DNA of 64,000 nucleotides. It comes from Chamaecyparis obtusa (Eukaryota; Streptophyta; Pinopsida; Cupressales; Cupressaceae). Positions 36,506 to 47,899 of this stretch are shown here, piece by piece; position 1 is the stretch's first letter; every line of letters starts with the position of its first letter. The notes below the pieces were generated by a model. The model was not told the DNA's origin and made no database searches. It saw only the letters and a list, made by a program, of their open reading frames with translations. Position numbers and translations under genes: made by a program. Location of the stretch: assembly GCA_027943335.1 (NCBI GenBank), contig BSBK01003256.1, positions 2,373,001 through 2,437,000 on the forward strand, given 5' to 3'.

Positions 36506-36740
36506 AAATAAATGTATCCAAATAAGCAGATAGATAGGAATATAAGATAGCAATAGTACACCTTTCTCAAGGGTATGCCATTTACATAACAGATTGTCGA
36601 ATACTAACACATTTACTGTTTTGATTCTAAATCTCTGTTTCTTGCACTGTTTTGCCTCGCATAAGTTTTCACACATGCCTTCTTCTATATCCTCATCCAG
36701 AGAGTTGTTCACTGGGATTCAACTTGAGCCCTAAGTTAGT
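36506..36740. repeat. Diverged direct repeat, left copy (LTR remnant?)
   Basis: It aligns along its length with 41535-41760: AAGATAGATAGG, CCTTTCTCAAGGGxATGCCA, CATTTACTGTTT, TCCTCATC, then TGGGATTCA. The two copies flank gypsy gag and protease fragments, so they may be the LTR remnants of one decayed element. Confidence 0.6.
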
Positions 36741-37020
36741 GTTATTTGATCCAGATTCGTCTTCATCTTGCATGACCTCTTGGATGATTGAAGTAGCTTA
36801 ACCTCCACATCAAATCTTGAGATCCATTAGACTACTTGATGACTCACTGGAAGATGGCCATAACAATGCAAGAGGGTATATATTTGATGATCAAGAGCAA
36901 GATTGAAGAAGCTCCCTTGGATCAACAGAATCCCCATTCAACCAATTTGCAGATGTCCTCAAATGGGTGGTTCCAACTTCCACTGACCTCATAATTAAGT
37001 AGCAATTTTGGTGATTGAGT

Positions 37021-37457
37021 GCCCCCCGCCCCCCCCAAGGTTTCAAGTAAATCTAGATGTGCATGCGTTTGTAGGTAAGATTAATGTTGATGTTGTAGAA
37101 AACCAGTTAGATCAATTAGATTTTTACTTTTCCATGAATGACTTATCTGATGAAGAGAAGGTTAAGATTGCCCTCCTCAAAGTTCCTTCATTTGTCAAGA
37201 AGTGGTGGCAAGCCCTTGCATTTTGCGAGGAGGGACAAATAGAAGGAAAATATAGGCCAACATGTGAACGATCCTTGAAAGCCTTAAAGGTTGAGTATCA
37301 TCTTGAAGATGTTTATGCTGATTACTACATGCAATGGTCACAGTTGTGGCAAGGACATGACTAGTTGGTCCAATTATATACTGATGTCTTCCATGAGCTC
37401 TATGACAAACTGGGCGCATTTGTGTTTGAGCAACATTTAGTCCTCAAATACTACTAG
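37021..37457 (+). pseudogene. Ty3/gypsy gag (capsid) fragment
   Basis: Gypsy gag builds the virus-like particle. This piece has the capsid signature VHAFVGKINVDVVENQLDQL, then FYFSMNDLSDEEKVKIA, then KKWWQAL, then YYMQWSQLWQGHD. A TAG at 37362-37364 is one C-to-T change from Gln; the frame then reads LVQLYTDVFHELYDKLG and stops at about 37457. No zinc knuckle follows. A cytosine tract (37021-37037) lies at its start. A protease fragment lies 2.5 kb downstream, probably from the same element. Confidence 0.8.
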
Positions 37458-37459
37458 CC

Positions 37460-38425
37460 ATTCATGTAATAACCCTTCTTTAGTTTGAGCAATCTTAACC
37501 TTTTTCTCTTGGAATTTTGTCAAAAAGTTTGTTTGCATGAATGAACGATGGTGGTAATTTGTACAAATTCATACTCAAAGATGAAGAGTTTTGTTTGTGA
37601 TACTTTTAGGAATCTCATTAGCTCTCTGCTGAAGTTTACATCTTTCCGAGATGTCAGATTAAATTTGCCGAACATGGATAGGTTTCCACAATATGCTTTT
37701 GTGTTGCATTATCACCAAGGGCATGTCCTTCGTCACGACCCCAAGCAATTCAAATCGAAAATGAAGATGTCATTGACTACAGCAACTAAGTCACCAAGCC
37801 AAGAGTTAATGACTCCAAAAGACCAGCAACAATGAATAGAATCAGTATCACCATGTTCCAATATGAAGATGTGTTAGCAGTATACAGTCGCTCCCAAGCG
37901 GTAGTAAATGCTATCGTTGGCAGTGCAGTGCATTTGACCTCCAAAAACTTTGCATAAACACTAGTAGTAGATTCATGACATGTAACACTGCACTCCTCTT
38001 TTGTAAAGATATAAATTTATAATCAATCCTCCCTTCTTTGTGGCATTTCAGTATGGCCAGCGAAGTGCCAAAACTCTACAATCTCCAACTTGTATGCAAA
38101 TGTTCCACAAATTTTCATAATTCTTGAGGGAAATGAAATTGAGAAATGATAACACTTGTATCTGTGTAAATAATCCTCCACTTTATGCTGACCGTATGAT
38201 ATTCTTCCAGATTCGATGATTTGGGCTGTGTATATGATAATAAATTCTGACTTTTTCTCTCCCTTGCTGAGTAGATTCCTCTCTGATGCTGACTGTTGTA
38301 TTTTCCAGTGGATGATTGGATAACTGTTACTTCTTTTTGTCCAATGGTCTGTGCCAATCCCCTTTCTTCTGACGTTTCTTTCCTTTCAAATACCCGCACG
38401 GGGTAGGGAGAGGTCGCGACCCTTA
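37460..38425. other. Unassigned stretch, no gene seen
   Basis: Short frames at 37548-37835 (+) and 38115-38399 (-) show no recognisable domain. It is probably decayed internal sequence of the gypsy element. Confidence 0.35.
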
Positions 38426-38429
38426 GTTG

Positions 38430-38790
38430 CTTTTATATTTTGTATTATATATATTTGTTTATTTATTTAATAACATATAGTATATTTTGTTGTATATGTA
38501 TAATGAAAATATGATAAGTATATATAATATTATTATTATTTTTATATTTAATTTTAGATATATAATTATATTATTAATCATATAGTATATAATTATACTA
38601 ATTATATAATAATATATCATATTATTATATTAATAGATTTATTATTATTATTCTTAATCTATTTATTATATTTGAATTATTATTATTTATCTATTGAAAT
38701 CTTCCTTTATTATTATTTATTTTAATTTAGTTAATTAATTAATTAATTATAATATTTTAATCTTTATTTATTATTATTGGATTCTATTCA
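38430..38790. repeat. AT-rich low-complexity tract
   Basis: About 360 bases are almost only A and T, with many ATTATTATT and TTAATTAATT runs. The left junction is a sharp change from GGGTAGGGAGAGGTCGCGACC. Confidence 0.85.
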
Positions 38791-39919
38791 GGAAGGGGTC
38801 ACGGCAATTCAATCCAAATTGAAGTTGATAAAAATCAAGATGATGAGGGAGGCTTATCACTATGGCAACCATTGAGTACAAGCAGAAGATCAATCAAGAA
38901 GCAATAAATGTGCCAAGGAAGACATCACCTTTGAACAAGATAAACTTTTAAAGATAGGTAAATGGTACAATAGGCAGAAGAGTTGTAGTCATTCCAACAC
39001 TTGTTGTGATTAGGTGTCATATACCTGATTGCTATTATTCAGAAAAGGGCAACCCACTTGAGGGGGCACTATTCCACGTGTAATCTTTATTATGATATGT
39101 GAAAGAGTATCTAATATCATGTAAGGCGTGTAAGAGCATTTATGACATTGTAAGATGCAGAAGAGATTCTATGATGTGTCATGTGCATAAGAGCAAGTAA
39201 GAGGGAGGTTACAATGTGGACCAGGAATCTTGACCCACTTATGATGCATGTTGTGGCACATCATAGAGCATCTTTGAATGGAGATGAATCCAAAATGTGG
39301 TGTGGGTCATAAGGATTCTTACTGTGGTACTTTGGGACCTTGTTTGGACCCATGGTATTGTCTTTTGGCAGTTTTATGGGCCTCATTAAGTCTATTTATT
39401 GAGGGCCTGAGATGGATGCATTATGTACATGTATTGCAAGGGTTATATAGTTGGTGTTCCTCTAGGTTGGAATGGTATCTCCACAAAAGCACAAAAGGCA
39501 CGAAGGCATGGTGTTCCTGAAGGTTGCTGGAAATATATTTGGTGTTTTGGAGGTTGGGTTTTTCTTGAAAGAGTATTGCTAGGGTATATGTGTGTCACTC
39601 TTTTGTGTGGTAGTTTCTTCTTGTTTTTCATTCATTCTTAGTCACAGGGTTAATGTGGGATATGTCTTTGCCTTTTTTAAAGCTTTATGGGCATAGTTTC
39701 TTTGCATTTGTATTGAAGTTTTTGTTTGTGAAGTTTTTGATACTAGAAGTGCATGATGGATTTTTGTTCAATGCTGAACACCATGCTTATACAAGCGTGT
39801 TTACAAAGGTCAAAATAGATGATGATGATGTCAATCTCTTACATGAAGTCGTTGACATAAATCCCAATTTCCTAGCCAAAATTGCACAAACAACATGTTG
39901 ATCTATGGAAGTTGAAGGA

Positions 39920-40080
39920 GAGTGGCTTTTCTAGTCATAGATGTGAGTGACTTCATGATTGATAGCGGTAGCATGAAGAATCTTATCTCTTCAGAAACTA
40001 TTGAGATTGAAGCTGTCAACCATGCCTCATCTGCACCCCATCAAACCAGGATGGCTTCGTTCCTACAAAAGACAAGGTAT
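39920..40080 (+). pseudogene. Ty3/gypsy protease fragment
   Basis: This is a retroviral-type aspartic protease remnant that would process the polyprotein. The active-site region reads FMIDSGSMKNLISSETIE near 39950-40010; gypsy proteases of this kind have I-DSGS-N-(V/I)S. One frameshift leads to LSTMPHLHPIKPGWL near 40015-40060, the expected HPxPYxxxWL block. The rest of pol is missing downstream, where a TRIM has inserted about 120 bp further on. Confidence 0.7.
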
Positions 40081-40194
40081 AGGCATCACTCTCCAATGAT
40101 GTTGTTCATATAGTATGCATCTTTTATAGTAGGAGATAGTTTCTGATTCAATGCTAATGGAGGTTTGTTAAATACTCCTTGGGCATCCACACAT

Positions 40195-40199
40195 GCATG
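40195..40199. repeat. Target-site duplication GCATG, left
   Basis: GCATG here and at 40575-40579 flank the TRIM exactly. Confidence 0.9.
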
Positions 40200-40574
40200 T
40201 GTTGACTTGGTGGTCAGCACCTCCTTTGGGGTTACCATGGATCTGGGTAAATCTGGTGTTTGTGACGTTCGTTGATAGTTTGAGCTTTTGGCGCAACGGC
40301 AAACATACCTACAATTGGTATCAAAGCCTTGGGTCATGGGTTCGAATCCCAAGAGGTCTCCTTTATTCCGTTGGTGCGGAACCCTCGGTTGGTGCTGAGG
40401 GGGAGAAAGTCTCCTTCATTCCGTTGGTGTGGAACCCTCAGTCGGTGCTGAGGGGGAGATTGTTGACTTGGTGGTCAGCACCTCCTTTGGGGTTACCATG
40501 GATCTGGGTAAATCTGGTGTTTGTGACGTTCGTTGATAGTTCGAGCTTTTGGCGCAACGGCAAACATACCTACA
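40200..40574 (+). mobile_element. TRIM element, 375 bp, complete
   Basis: This is a terminal-repeat retrotransposon in miniature. Two 114-bp LTRs (40200-40313 and 40461-40574) start TGTTGACTTGG and end CATACCTACA and differ at one base. After the 5' LTR comes a Met-type PBS (TGGTATCAAAGC, 40316-40327), and the 3' LTR is preceded by CTGAGGGGGAGAT. The 147-bp interior codes for nothing and holds a duplicated block of about 50 bp ending in GCTGAGGGGGAGA, so there are two polypurine tracts. A perfect 5-bp TSD flanks it. It needs proteins from another LTR element to move and is among the youngest insertions here. Confidence 0.95.
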
Positions 40575-40579
40575 GCATG

Positions 40580-41530
40580 TTTATAAGTGTGTACAATGCC
40601 AATCCTTACAATGTAGTTGTCATTGTAGGTAACACGTGATACCCTATTGTTGAAGTGAATTCATTTTCAGCACATGCCTGTGCTAACTTCAAAGAAAATC
40701 GTGCCATATGGTTATGCATAATGAACATTCTGCAGCTTACCTATTGCAGCAAAGACAAATTAGATTTTGGAAACTGTGTTTACATAGAACTATTATATGC
40801 TTGTACATAGAGTTTTTATAAAGGCATAACTTCAACAACAAGCCAAGCCAAATGGTTTACTGAGCAGCAACTTGAAGTTAAGGTCCCATACTTGCTTTTC
40901 AGACACATTGCATTCGGTACTATTAGTTTGCAAGGAGGGGCCACTGATTGAGGAGGATTCACCAACAATGTTACATACAATAACTCTCAAGCCATTTTCA
41001 TGGCTTGTGGTAATTGTGGGGATATTTCTCTGGACTGTGGTATATCTGATCACCTCCCAGTTGCTTGTGAGAACATGTACACTCTCCAGCAAGCGTCACA
41101 CATGCTCTAGCAGTGGTGTAGAACACTCTGCTCAGGAACAAACACTAATGCAGTAACTGTACTCATCCAAATACTGGTCTTTACCATGGCTTCAGTAATT
41201 TCTGGTACACCTCTAGGATGAACAACAAAGTCCAACTAACATAGATTTTTATTGCTTTGTTCCAAGCATCACTCTGCAAATTTAAGACAATGTGATTGGC
41301 ATGGCAACAAAGGTGGCACACGCAAGGCTCACAGTGTGCCATGTTATCGGCTAGCTCATCAGGGACATGTCAGCAATTGGTTCGGATACAGGAGCATTGA
41401 AGAGGATGAGGATCCGAACAAGGAAACAGTTTTACTTCCATAGGAGACAGTTCAACTTCCCAGAAATTCTTAGTATCCATCCCATGAATCTATGTTTGCA
41501 CATATTTGTAACATAATTTAACTCAATTTT
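40580..41530. other. Unassigned stretch, no gene seen
   Basis: Short frames only, for example 40872-41156 and 41252-41443, without recognisable motifs. It is probably residual sequence of the gypsy element between its protease fragment and the right diverged repeat. Confidence 0.35.
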
Positions 41531-41534
41531 AATC

Positions 41535-41760
41535 GAATAAGAAGATAGATAGGTAGAATAAAAATAGCAGTAATATGCCTTTCTCAAGGGCATGCCACAT
41601 ACATAACATCTAATCAAATAATAATACATTTACTGTTTCAATTTTATATATGTCTTACACTATTCCATCTTGCATAAGCTTTTGTGTACGTACTTCATCT
41701 AGGTCCTCATCTAAACATTTGTCTATTGGGATTCATCTTGCGCCTGAGATCATCAATACA
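41535..41760. repeat. Diverged direct repeat, right copy (LTR remnant?)
   Basis: Partner of 36506-36740. Matches are strongest in the CCTTTCTCAAGGGCATGCCA and TGGGATTCATCTTG segments. Confidence 0.6.
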
Positions 41761-41769
41761 ACCTAAGAG

Positions 41770-42770
41770 TGAAAGTGTTACTCTATCAACATTTTTTCAC
41801 ATAATATGTTTATAATTACGGAGTGCTGGTTTGAATTTTATTTTGAACTCTGCCTATTAATGCATGTCTCCTCTTGGAGAATTTATGTGCAGCCAAAGTG
41901 GAACTCGGGCTTCTTAATAGATTAAATGCACTTGGAGACCATGGATGCTATTTCCATTTTGCACAAAGAGGAGTTTTGAAAAATAATGTGACTTTGTACT
42001 GCTATGATGGTCTGCATTGATTCTACTGCTATTAGTTGTCTGTGCTTCCAAAATTAAGAACTACTTTATCAGACTGGATGTTGGCTTGTTCTCCTACAAT
42101 GTTCTCATATGTAGCGTCTCTTGAACTCATCAGATATCACGAGGCAACCAAGGATCTCTATGACACCATCACAGCAGACAACTATTCAAGAAACTTTTGA
42201 CCCCAGAAGAGTGCCTCCAGTGGAATTTCATGTATGTCCACTTCCCAGTCTTGTTAATGAGGGTAAAAGTGTGGATACCAGAACTGTCCATATGCTTGTA
42301 GTTGAATGGGATACCCCATATCGTTGAAGAGGAAGGCAAACATATGAAGACACATCGGTTGATAAGACAAGACGTCCAACTTACTCAAGTCCTCTTGAAC
42401 AATACATTTTGGATTTGTTTTTTGGGCATGAGAGCTATTTCTCAGTAAAGTTGGCACCTGAATGGGTCCTCCAGAAATTGCAAGACAGAATGCAAATATA
42501 GAGAGTAAATCAATATTATCAACTTCTCAAAGGATCAAAAGCAAGAACTTATATAGTTAGATATCCCTTTGAAAATAACACAGTAAATATCTACTCCAAA
42601 AATAGTTTCAACTACACAAGAGAGCTATACTCTTTAAGAGAATCCCACCACGTGTTTCATTTTTGGTCAAACTATGCCATCAGAAAACATATTTGTGGAG
42701 ATTAGAATGCGAAATTTCTGTGGCAGGTTTCCTGTAGATGGAACATTTGTACCTGAAAAAGAGTATGGGT
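41770..42770. other. Unassigned stretch, no gene seen
   Basis: One short plus-strand frame (42121-42327) and its surroundings show no motif that I recognise. Confidence 0.35.
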
Positions 42771-43045
42771 GATTTTAGAACTGGACAAAGTCTGTTTAAC
42801 AGGGCATAGTTAGTAGAATAGCTGGAAAAATAATATCTTCTGTTTTCACTGGAATTACTTTTCAAACCTCCTTAAAAATATAATAATATAAAGATATGCA
42901 TGATTTTTGTTTTCACAACTGGATAAATAGATATTTAACAGGGCATAGTTAATAGTATAACTGGAAAAAATATGTCTTCCACTTCACTGGCATTACTCTT
43001 CAAGCATCCTGAAGAAATAAATAATTATATCAAGATATGCGTGAT
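42771..43045. repeat. Tandem duplication, unit about 135 bp
   Basis: Both units contain an ACTGGA(C/T)AAA, TTTAACAGGGCATAGTTA, CTGGAAAAA and AGATATGC(A/G)TGATT series in the same order, with about 15-20% divergence by eye. Confidence 0.8.
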
Positions 43046-43149
43046 TCTTTTTCCTCAAAATGAACTGTTACCAACTGTGACATTTGCTTGCTTTCCACGG
43101 ATATAGCTGCATTAAGTTTCTTTTTTATATTGAATTTCATGATTGTAAG

Positions 43150-43620
43150 TAACCTGGTACCTGCGTTACCTTGGGTTTCTGGGATGGGGGGACAGGGAAA
43201 CAGGTTTCCAGGATGGATTTTTTCCCCATAGCAGGGGATGTGGGGACAGCTATATCAAAAATAGGGAAAATTTAAAATATATAGAGAAATTTTAAATATT
43301 CGTATGAAAACATGGACAAAGTATGCTTGTAAATATTATAGAACCTTAACATATAATGTTTGTGTTAAATAATTTGAATTGAGACTTCACATGAGAGTGG
43401 AAGTTAAACAAATTATCAAAATTTAAACATCAATTTTATGGGACAACCAAGGGATGGGTTTTTGCAAGTTTCGGAGTTTCCAAGACGTCACCATTTCTGG
43501 GATGGTTCAAATTGTGCCGGAAACGCATACCTGGGTAACATGGCTGGTACTGGCTGGGGTTTGGGTTCAAGGGGTTTGGTTCCCAGGTTCAGTCAAAATG
43601 CTTTTGGGTTGGGTTCGTCA
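43150..43620. other. G-rich stretches without a gene
   Basis: Two G-rich parts (43160-43260 and 43440-43620) have GGGATGG, GGTTTCC and CTGGGTAACATGGCTGG phrases and look distantly alike. Open frames exist on the plus strand, but no domain is recognised. Confidence 0.3.
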
Positions 43621-44811
43621 ATACCTAAACATATGAAAATCAGAAAAATATACACATTTGCAGCAGTAATTAAGTTCAAAATACACCACCACATTAATAG
43701 TCAAATAACATAGCAAAATACACAACCATATTAATAGTCAAATATTAGTCAAACTTGAATGTCATGACATAAATTAATGTTAAAAACAATAATGTTTAAT
43801 ATAGAATCAGCAAGTGATTGAAGGATTCCAGCATGCAAGAATTCTTCAGGAAGTTTATAGAATCTTTGTTAAGAGGTTTGCATCAGGATTGAGCAGGGGC
43901 AAGAATCTGGCCTGATATATAGTCGTGCATTTCCATTGAACCATGGTTTTTTAATAAAGATTCTATCCTAAAATACTTTAAAAAGTGATTTGAAGGAACT
44001 CCTAATCCCAAAATCTAAATTTAGGATTATGGTGAATACTCAACATCCAGTCACTGCCAATTAATTTGTCGTTTACAGCAGTTCAAATAGATTTTGAGTG
44101 GCTTCATCTAGGGTCTTGTTTGGGATATGCATTGTTGGGAATTGGGATTGTCTTCAACACTTGGACAGTGGGATTTCTTAGCAGAAGCTTTCAACCTATA
44201 TTGCCAACACACAAAGCTTCCATATTAGCCAGAGCATCCCACTCCTGAGTATCTCAATGTCTTTACTTTCATGTAGAAGCAATCCATTCTGATAACAAGA
44301 GTGATCTTCCTAGTTAGGGTGTTTGCAATTCTTTGAGTTTTCCTTAGCATGTGATTGAAAACCTTCTCCTTGGTTTCGTCTGGGACGGACCCACAGACTA
44401 TGGGCGGGACCCTGTCTGAACCCATAGGGAACCAGCTCTAGACCGCAAACCCATACTGTCTAGGGTTTGGAATGGTAACATAGTGAGCATCAACAGTAGA
44501 TCAGTACAAGCTTTTGTGAGCACTTAGCAGAGACTAACAAAAGCTTTTCACAAGCAAACACACTATAAATTATTTTTAGAAGGCCAAGCCAAGAGTGACT
44601 ACTTAGAAATCCACTTTATTTAGAAATTGCATCTACATTAGAAGCCAAGTACGGAAGACCAAAAGTCATTAGATATCCCTATGGGAATATGAATTATAAA
44701 GTGCCACGGTGGGTTGTTTAGTTGATACAATCAAGCTGAAGAACTTAAAGGGCAGTAGATAGAGAAATACAGAAACTTGTAGTAAGCAATAACTCTACTC
44801 AAAGTAATAAA

Positions 44812-45222
44812 ATGGGTGAACAATTTGGAGATGAATTGAGGGTTTTCATGGAACACAACAAAAGAACAATTTAAGCTTTCATGGAGCAAAATGAGAAGAC
44901 AACTCAATTACTCCTACAAACGCTCCAAAATATAAATAACACTATTAGCACTCTTAGATCTAACCAAACTAATGGGAGAAATGACACTTCTTACGATTCC
45001 GAAAATGATGATAGAGCTCCACTAGAGTCAACATGTAGGCTAACAAGACCCTATTTCTTACCTAGAGAGGAACCATCAATAGAGAAAGAAGAAATCCTTG
45101 CACCAATCAATAACTCAGATAAGTATGCAAAAGCTTACTCAAAACTTGATCCTGAAATAACAATGAATATTTCATTTAGAGAATATGGTTTTGAGCATTC
45201 AATGGTTATGTTCGTTAGGTAG
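44812..45222 (+). pseudogene. Gag-leader-like ORF of an LTR element
   Basis: The frame from ATG 44812 (MGEQFGDELRVFMEH) has one TAA near 44872, a C-to-T change from Gln, and continues to 45220-45222. It is polar, with helix-forming Gln/Asn repeats, then RLTRPYFLPREEPS and SFREYGFEHSM. The RPYF and FREY phrases and the LTR 520 bp downstream suggest the N-terminal part of a gypsy gag, with the rest deleted. There is no capsid or zinc-knuckle motif, so this is tentative. Confidence 0.4.
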
Positions 45223-45740
45223 ATTCTAACAAGATTTTCAAAAAGATGTAACTGTGTTTCCAAAGTAATGGTAAGGAAGTAATTCTACAACTTCTATCAA
45301 ATAGACCTCCCAGGGTTGCACCATCCTAAAAGAGAAGAATTTTTGAAGGTGGACTAAAAGGATTCAGAAGAAAAGCATCACATTTAAGGTCATAGATGTG
45401 TGTCATGCTTCTAATCCCCATCTTAATATGTGGAAGGCTCGCTCAAAGAAATATTCATGACATTGTACAGACATAGGGCCAACCAAATCAGTTCTTGCAA
45501 ATACAATTGATGATGACCTTGTTCCTTCTTAAGGAGAATGAGAGGGAACTTAAAATTATTTTGTGGTACCTCACTTCTGAAGTAAGGACAAATATTCCTT
45601 GGTATCAAATTTGCAACTTGAGATAATACCAAAATAGCACAGTAGAAGTTGAAAAGCGAAGTTAGAAGTTGCAAACTCCAAATCTTAATTGTTCTCTCCA
45701 TGATCATTGCTTGAGGACAAGAAATCTTGGAAGGGCGGAC

Positions 45741-46492
45741 TGACATGCCCCCAAACTCAGAACACATCATAAACTACACCTATAAATAATAAACCCTAGG
45801 CAATTGATTAGAGAGGGTTGACAGGATAAAAGACATAAGAAAATAATAATAAAAACAATTAAATGAATGAAAGGAGGGCGGACTCAGAATTAAAATAAGT
45901 AAAATTTGTTGTGACAATTAAAGGGGCCGACTTCGAATATTTAAATGTACTGGAAGGGCCGACCTAGAGCAAAGATCATGACTAAAAGCAAAGGGACAGA
46001 AATTACATACAAATGTGTCTTTTCACAACTAAAAGACATGACCTTTCCCACTGTGGAAGGTATAAAAGGAAAGAAGTCTCATTGGACAAGAGGGGGGAAA
46101 TCATCCAGACATAAATCAGAGCAGAAAAGAAGGAATAAAGATTCAAGGGGAAGTAATTGATATCCCCAATTTAGAGCAGCAATCCAAAAGATAAATTCAG
46201 AACAAAAGGAAGATAAATTCAGAACCGCTTGACAAAGATCAATTAACAATCAATCAAGCATCAATCTATAATTCAATATTCCAGGCAGAATTCTGGAAAT
46301 ACACTCACCAGTACTTGTAATTTCATAAATTCATTCAAGAATCATTCCCAATAAACATTCAAACATTATTCAAGGGATTGATTGTCAATCCTTCAAGAAA
46401 TATTACTTAGCAATAGTCTAGCAAATTTTACCAAGTCATCAATTTTTGAATTCTAGTTAGTACATGCAAATTGGACAGGTTTTGTGCCTACA
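45741..46492 (+). mobile_element. Gypsy-type LTR
   Basis: It begins TGACATGCCCCCAAAC directly after a purine tract (GGAAGGGCGGAC, 45729-45740), has a TATA box (TATAAAAG, 46061-46068) and may end TGTGCCTACA at 46492. Repeated GGGCCGACxT and GGGCGGAC phrases mark the U3. It may be the 3' LTR of the element whose gag-like ORF lies at 44812. The right end is a guess and no TSD was found. Confidence 0.5.
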
Positions 46493-46499
46493 GGGTGGG

Positions 46500-46710
46500 C
46501 TAAAGTATGGAAGGACGGGGTCTTTTCCTACCCTTTGGTGAGCTAGGGACGGGGTCCTTGGTATTGTTATCGGACGGGGTCTGGGCTCACGGGGTGAGCT
46601 AGGATTTTGAGGGATGAGGTCTTTTTCCTACCTTTGACAAATTAGGGACATGGTCCTTGGTTTCGTCACTATTGAGTTAGGGATAAGGTCTTTTAGCTTT
46701 GTAGGGTATT
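46500..46710 (+). repeat. Tandem repeats around GGGACGGGGTCCTTGG
   Basis: At least four copies of a GGACGGGGTCTTTTCCTACC or TTAGGGACATGGTCCTTGG type phrase, alternating with GTGAGCTAGG, lie directly after the LTR. Confidence 0.6.
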
Positions 46711-46879
46711 ACGGAGAATTCTTGATTTGATCAACTTTTTTATTGTGCTATGATTTATTGACTTGAATATATTTATACAGATTGCAATCCTTGATAAAAC
46801 TATTATATCTTGAGTGAAATCTATTATTTTAAAGAATATCCTCAAAAGGGAACATTGCACAGTGCAAGTTGAAAAAAAT

Positions 46880-47170
46880 TAACTTTTTTTAGCATGCAGG
46901 GGCTGGCCCCCTAGGCACCCATTTGACTATGCCTCTACTAGAATGGAAAAAAGCCATGCCATCCCACTACCAGCAGAGCAGCGCACGGGTGGTGGGCGCA
47001 AAGAGCAAGGTGGAGCGTTTGGAAGATGTGTAGAGGTGGCGCTATAGGTGCTAAGGTGGTGGCGTGGTTTAAGTGTGCTTTGTGCCTTAACCAAACCATG
47101 GCATTGGCGAAGGGTGGCGGGTACTATTGGACTAATGCCTACCAAACAAAAGTGCCAACAAATGTAAACT
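46880..47170. other. GC-rich island without a gene
   Basis: It contains a palindromic GGGGCTGGCCCC and repeated GGTGG/GTGGCG. A short minus-strand frame (46927-47145) shows no domain. No source is recognised. Confidence 0.3.
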
Positions 47171-47624
47171 CACCAACTAAAAACCAACATGAATAGTAAA
47201 AGGTGTGCTGACTTTGCAATTTGACTCACCTACCATGGGAGCCTCACATAAAATAAAGCCGCTGCAAATATAAAATGCCTTGATCACAATGTTTAAAGTG
47301 CAAAAGACATTGAATGTGATGGAGCCTTGGTTTTTTGCAAAATTAAAGCCTCCATTGGACTATCTTCTATCATTTTTCCTTTTCAAATTTGTCGCTAATA
47401 AGCTTGATTATTAGTATATCTGCATATGGCATATATCATCTGTACTCTTGCATTTTATATATATTGTAGATGAATTTCCTTATTTTGTATAGAGTATTAT
47501 CTTCATAAAGTGTCACTATATTTTATTTTATTTAAACTATTCTAATTGACTTGTTCTGGTTTTCATCTTGTAAATAATAATAATAGGAATTCATTTCTTG
47601 GTCAGATACCTCGTATTGATCACT

Positions 47625-47865
47625 CAACATTTTTCCTTCGCCAGATGATTCCCAGTGTGCTCACGCATCATTTTCAAGAGGAATACGATTATGTCTGATA
47701 TCTTAAACAACCTCGACCTGGATATAGAGGAACCATTCATTGCAGAGAGTGTTCATATCAGAAACCATTTTTGCCGCCAACAGAGGAGTGTGTTGAAATC
47801 GTTGTCTTCAATGGTAAAGTATTGGGTGCCAAGATTGGAGCGTGAACCATTACGATTATATGCCT
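47625..47865 (+). pseudogene. Possible gene fragment, unrecognised
   Basis: One plus-strand frame reads FLRQMIPSVLTHHF, then a TGA (near 47695), then YLKQPRPGYRGTIHC, then KPFLPPTEECVEIVVFNGKV and a stop at about 47850. The composition, with Cys pairs (CRECSY), looks protein-like, and the internal stop could be one C-to-T change from Arg. I do not recognise the family. It could be an exon remnant or chance. Confidence 0.3.
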
Positions 47866-47899
47866 GGAGTCATCTTGAACCAAAAACAAGCATCAGAAG

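Noticed and set aside
40316..40360. tRNA gene suggested by TGGTATC...GGGTTCGAATCCC
   Set aside because: It lies inside a TRIM directly after the LTR and lacks a D-arm/A-box and acceptor stem; it is a primer-binding site.
43440..43640. Glycine-rich plus-strand frame as a gene
   Set aside because: Two overlapping frames are open over a G-rich low-complexity stretch, with no domain and no splice or promoter context.
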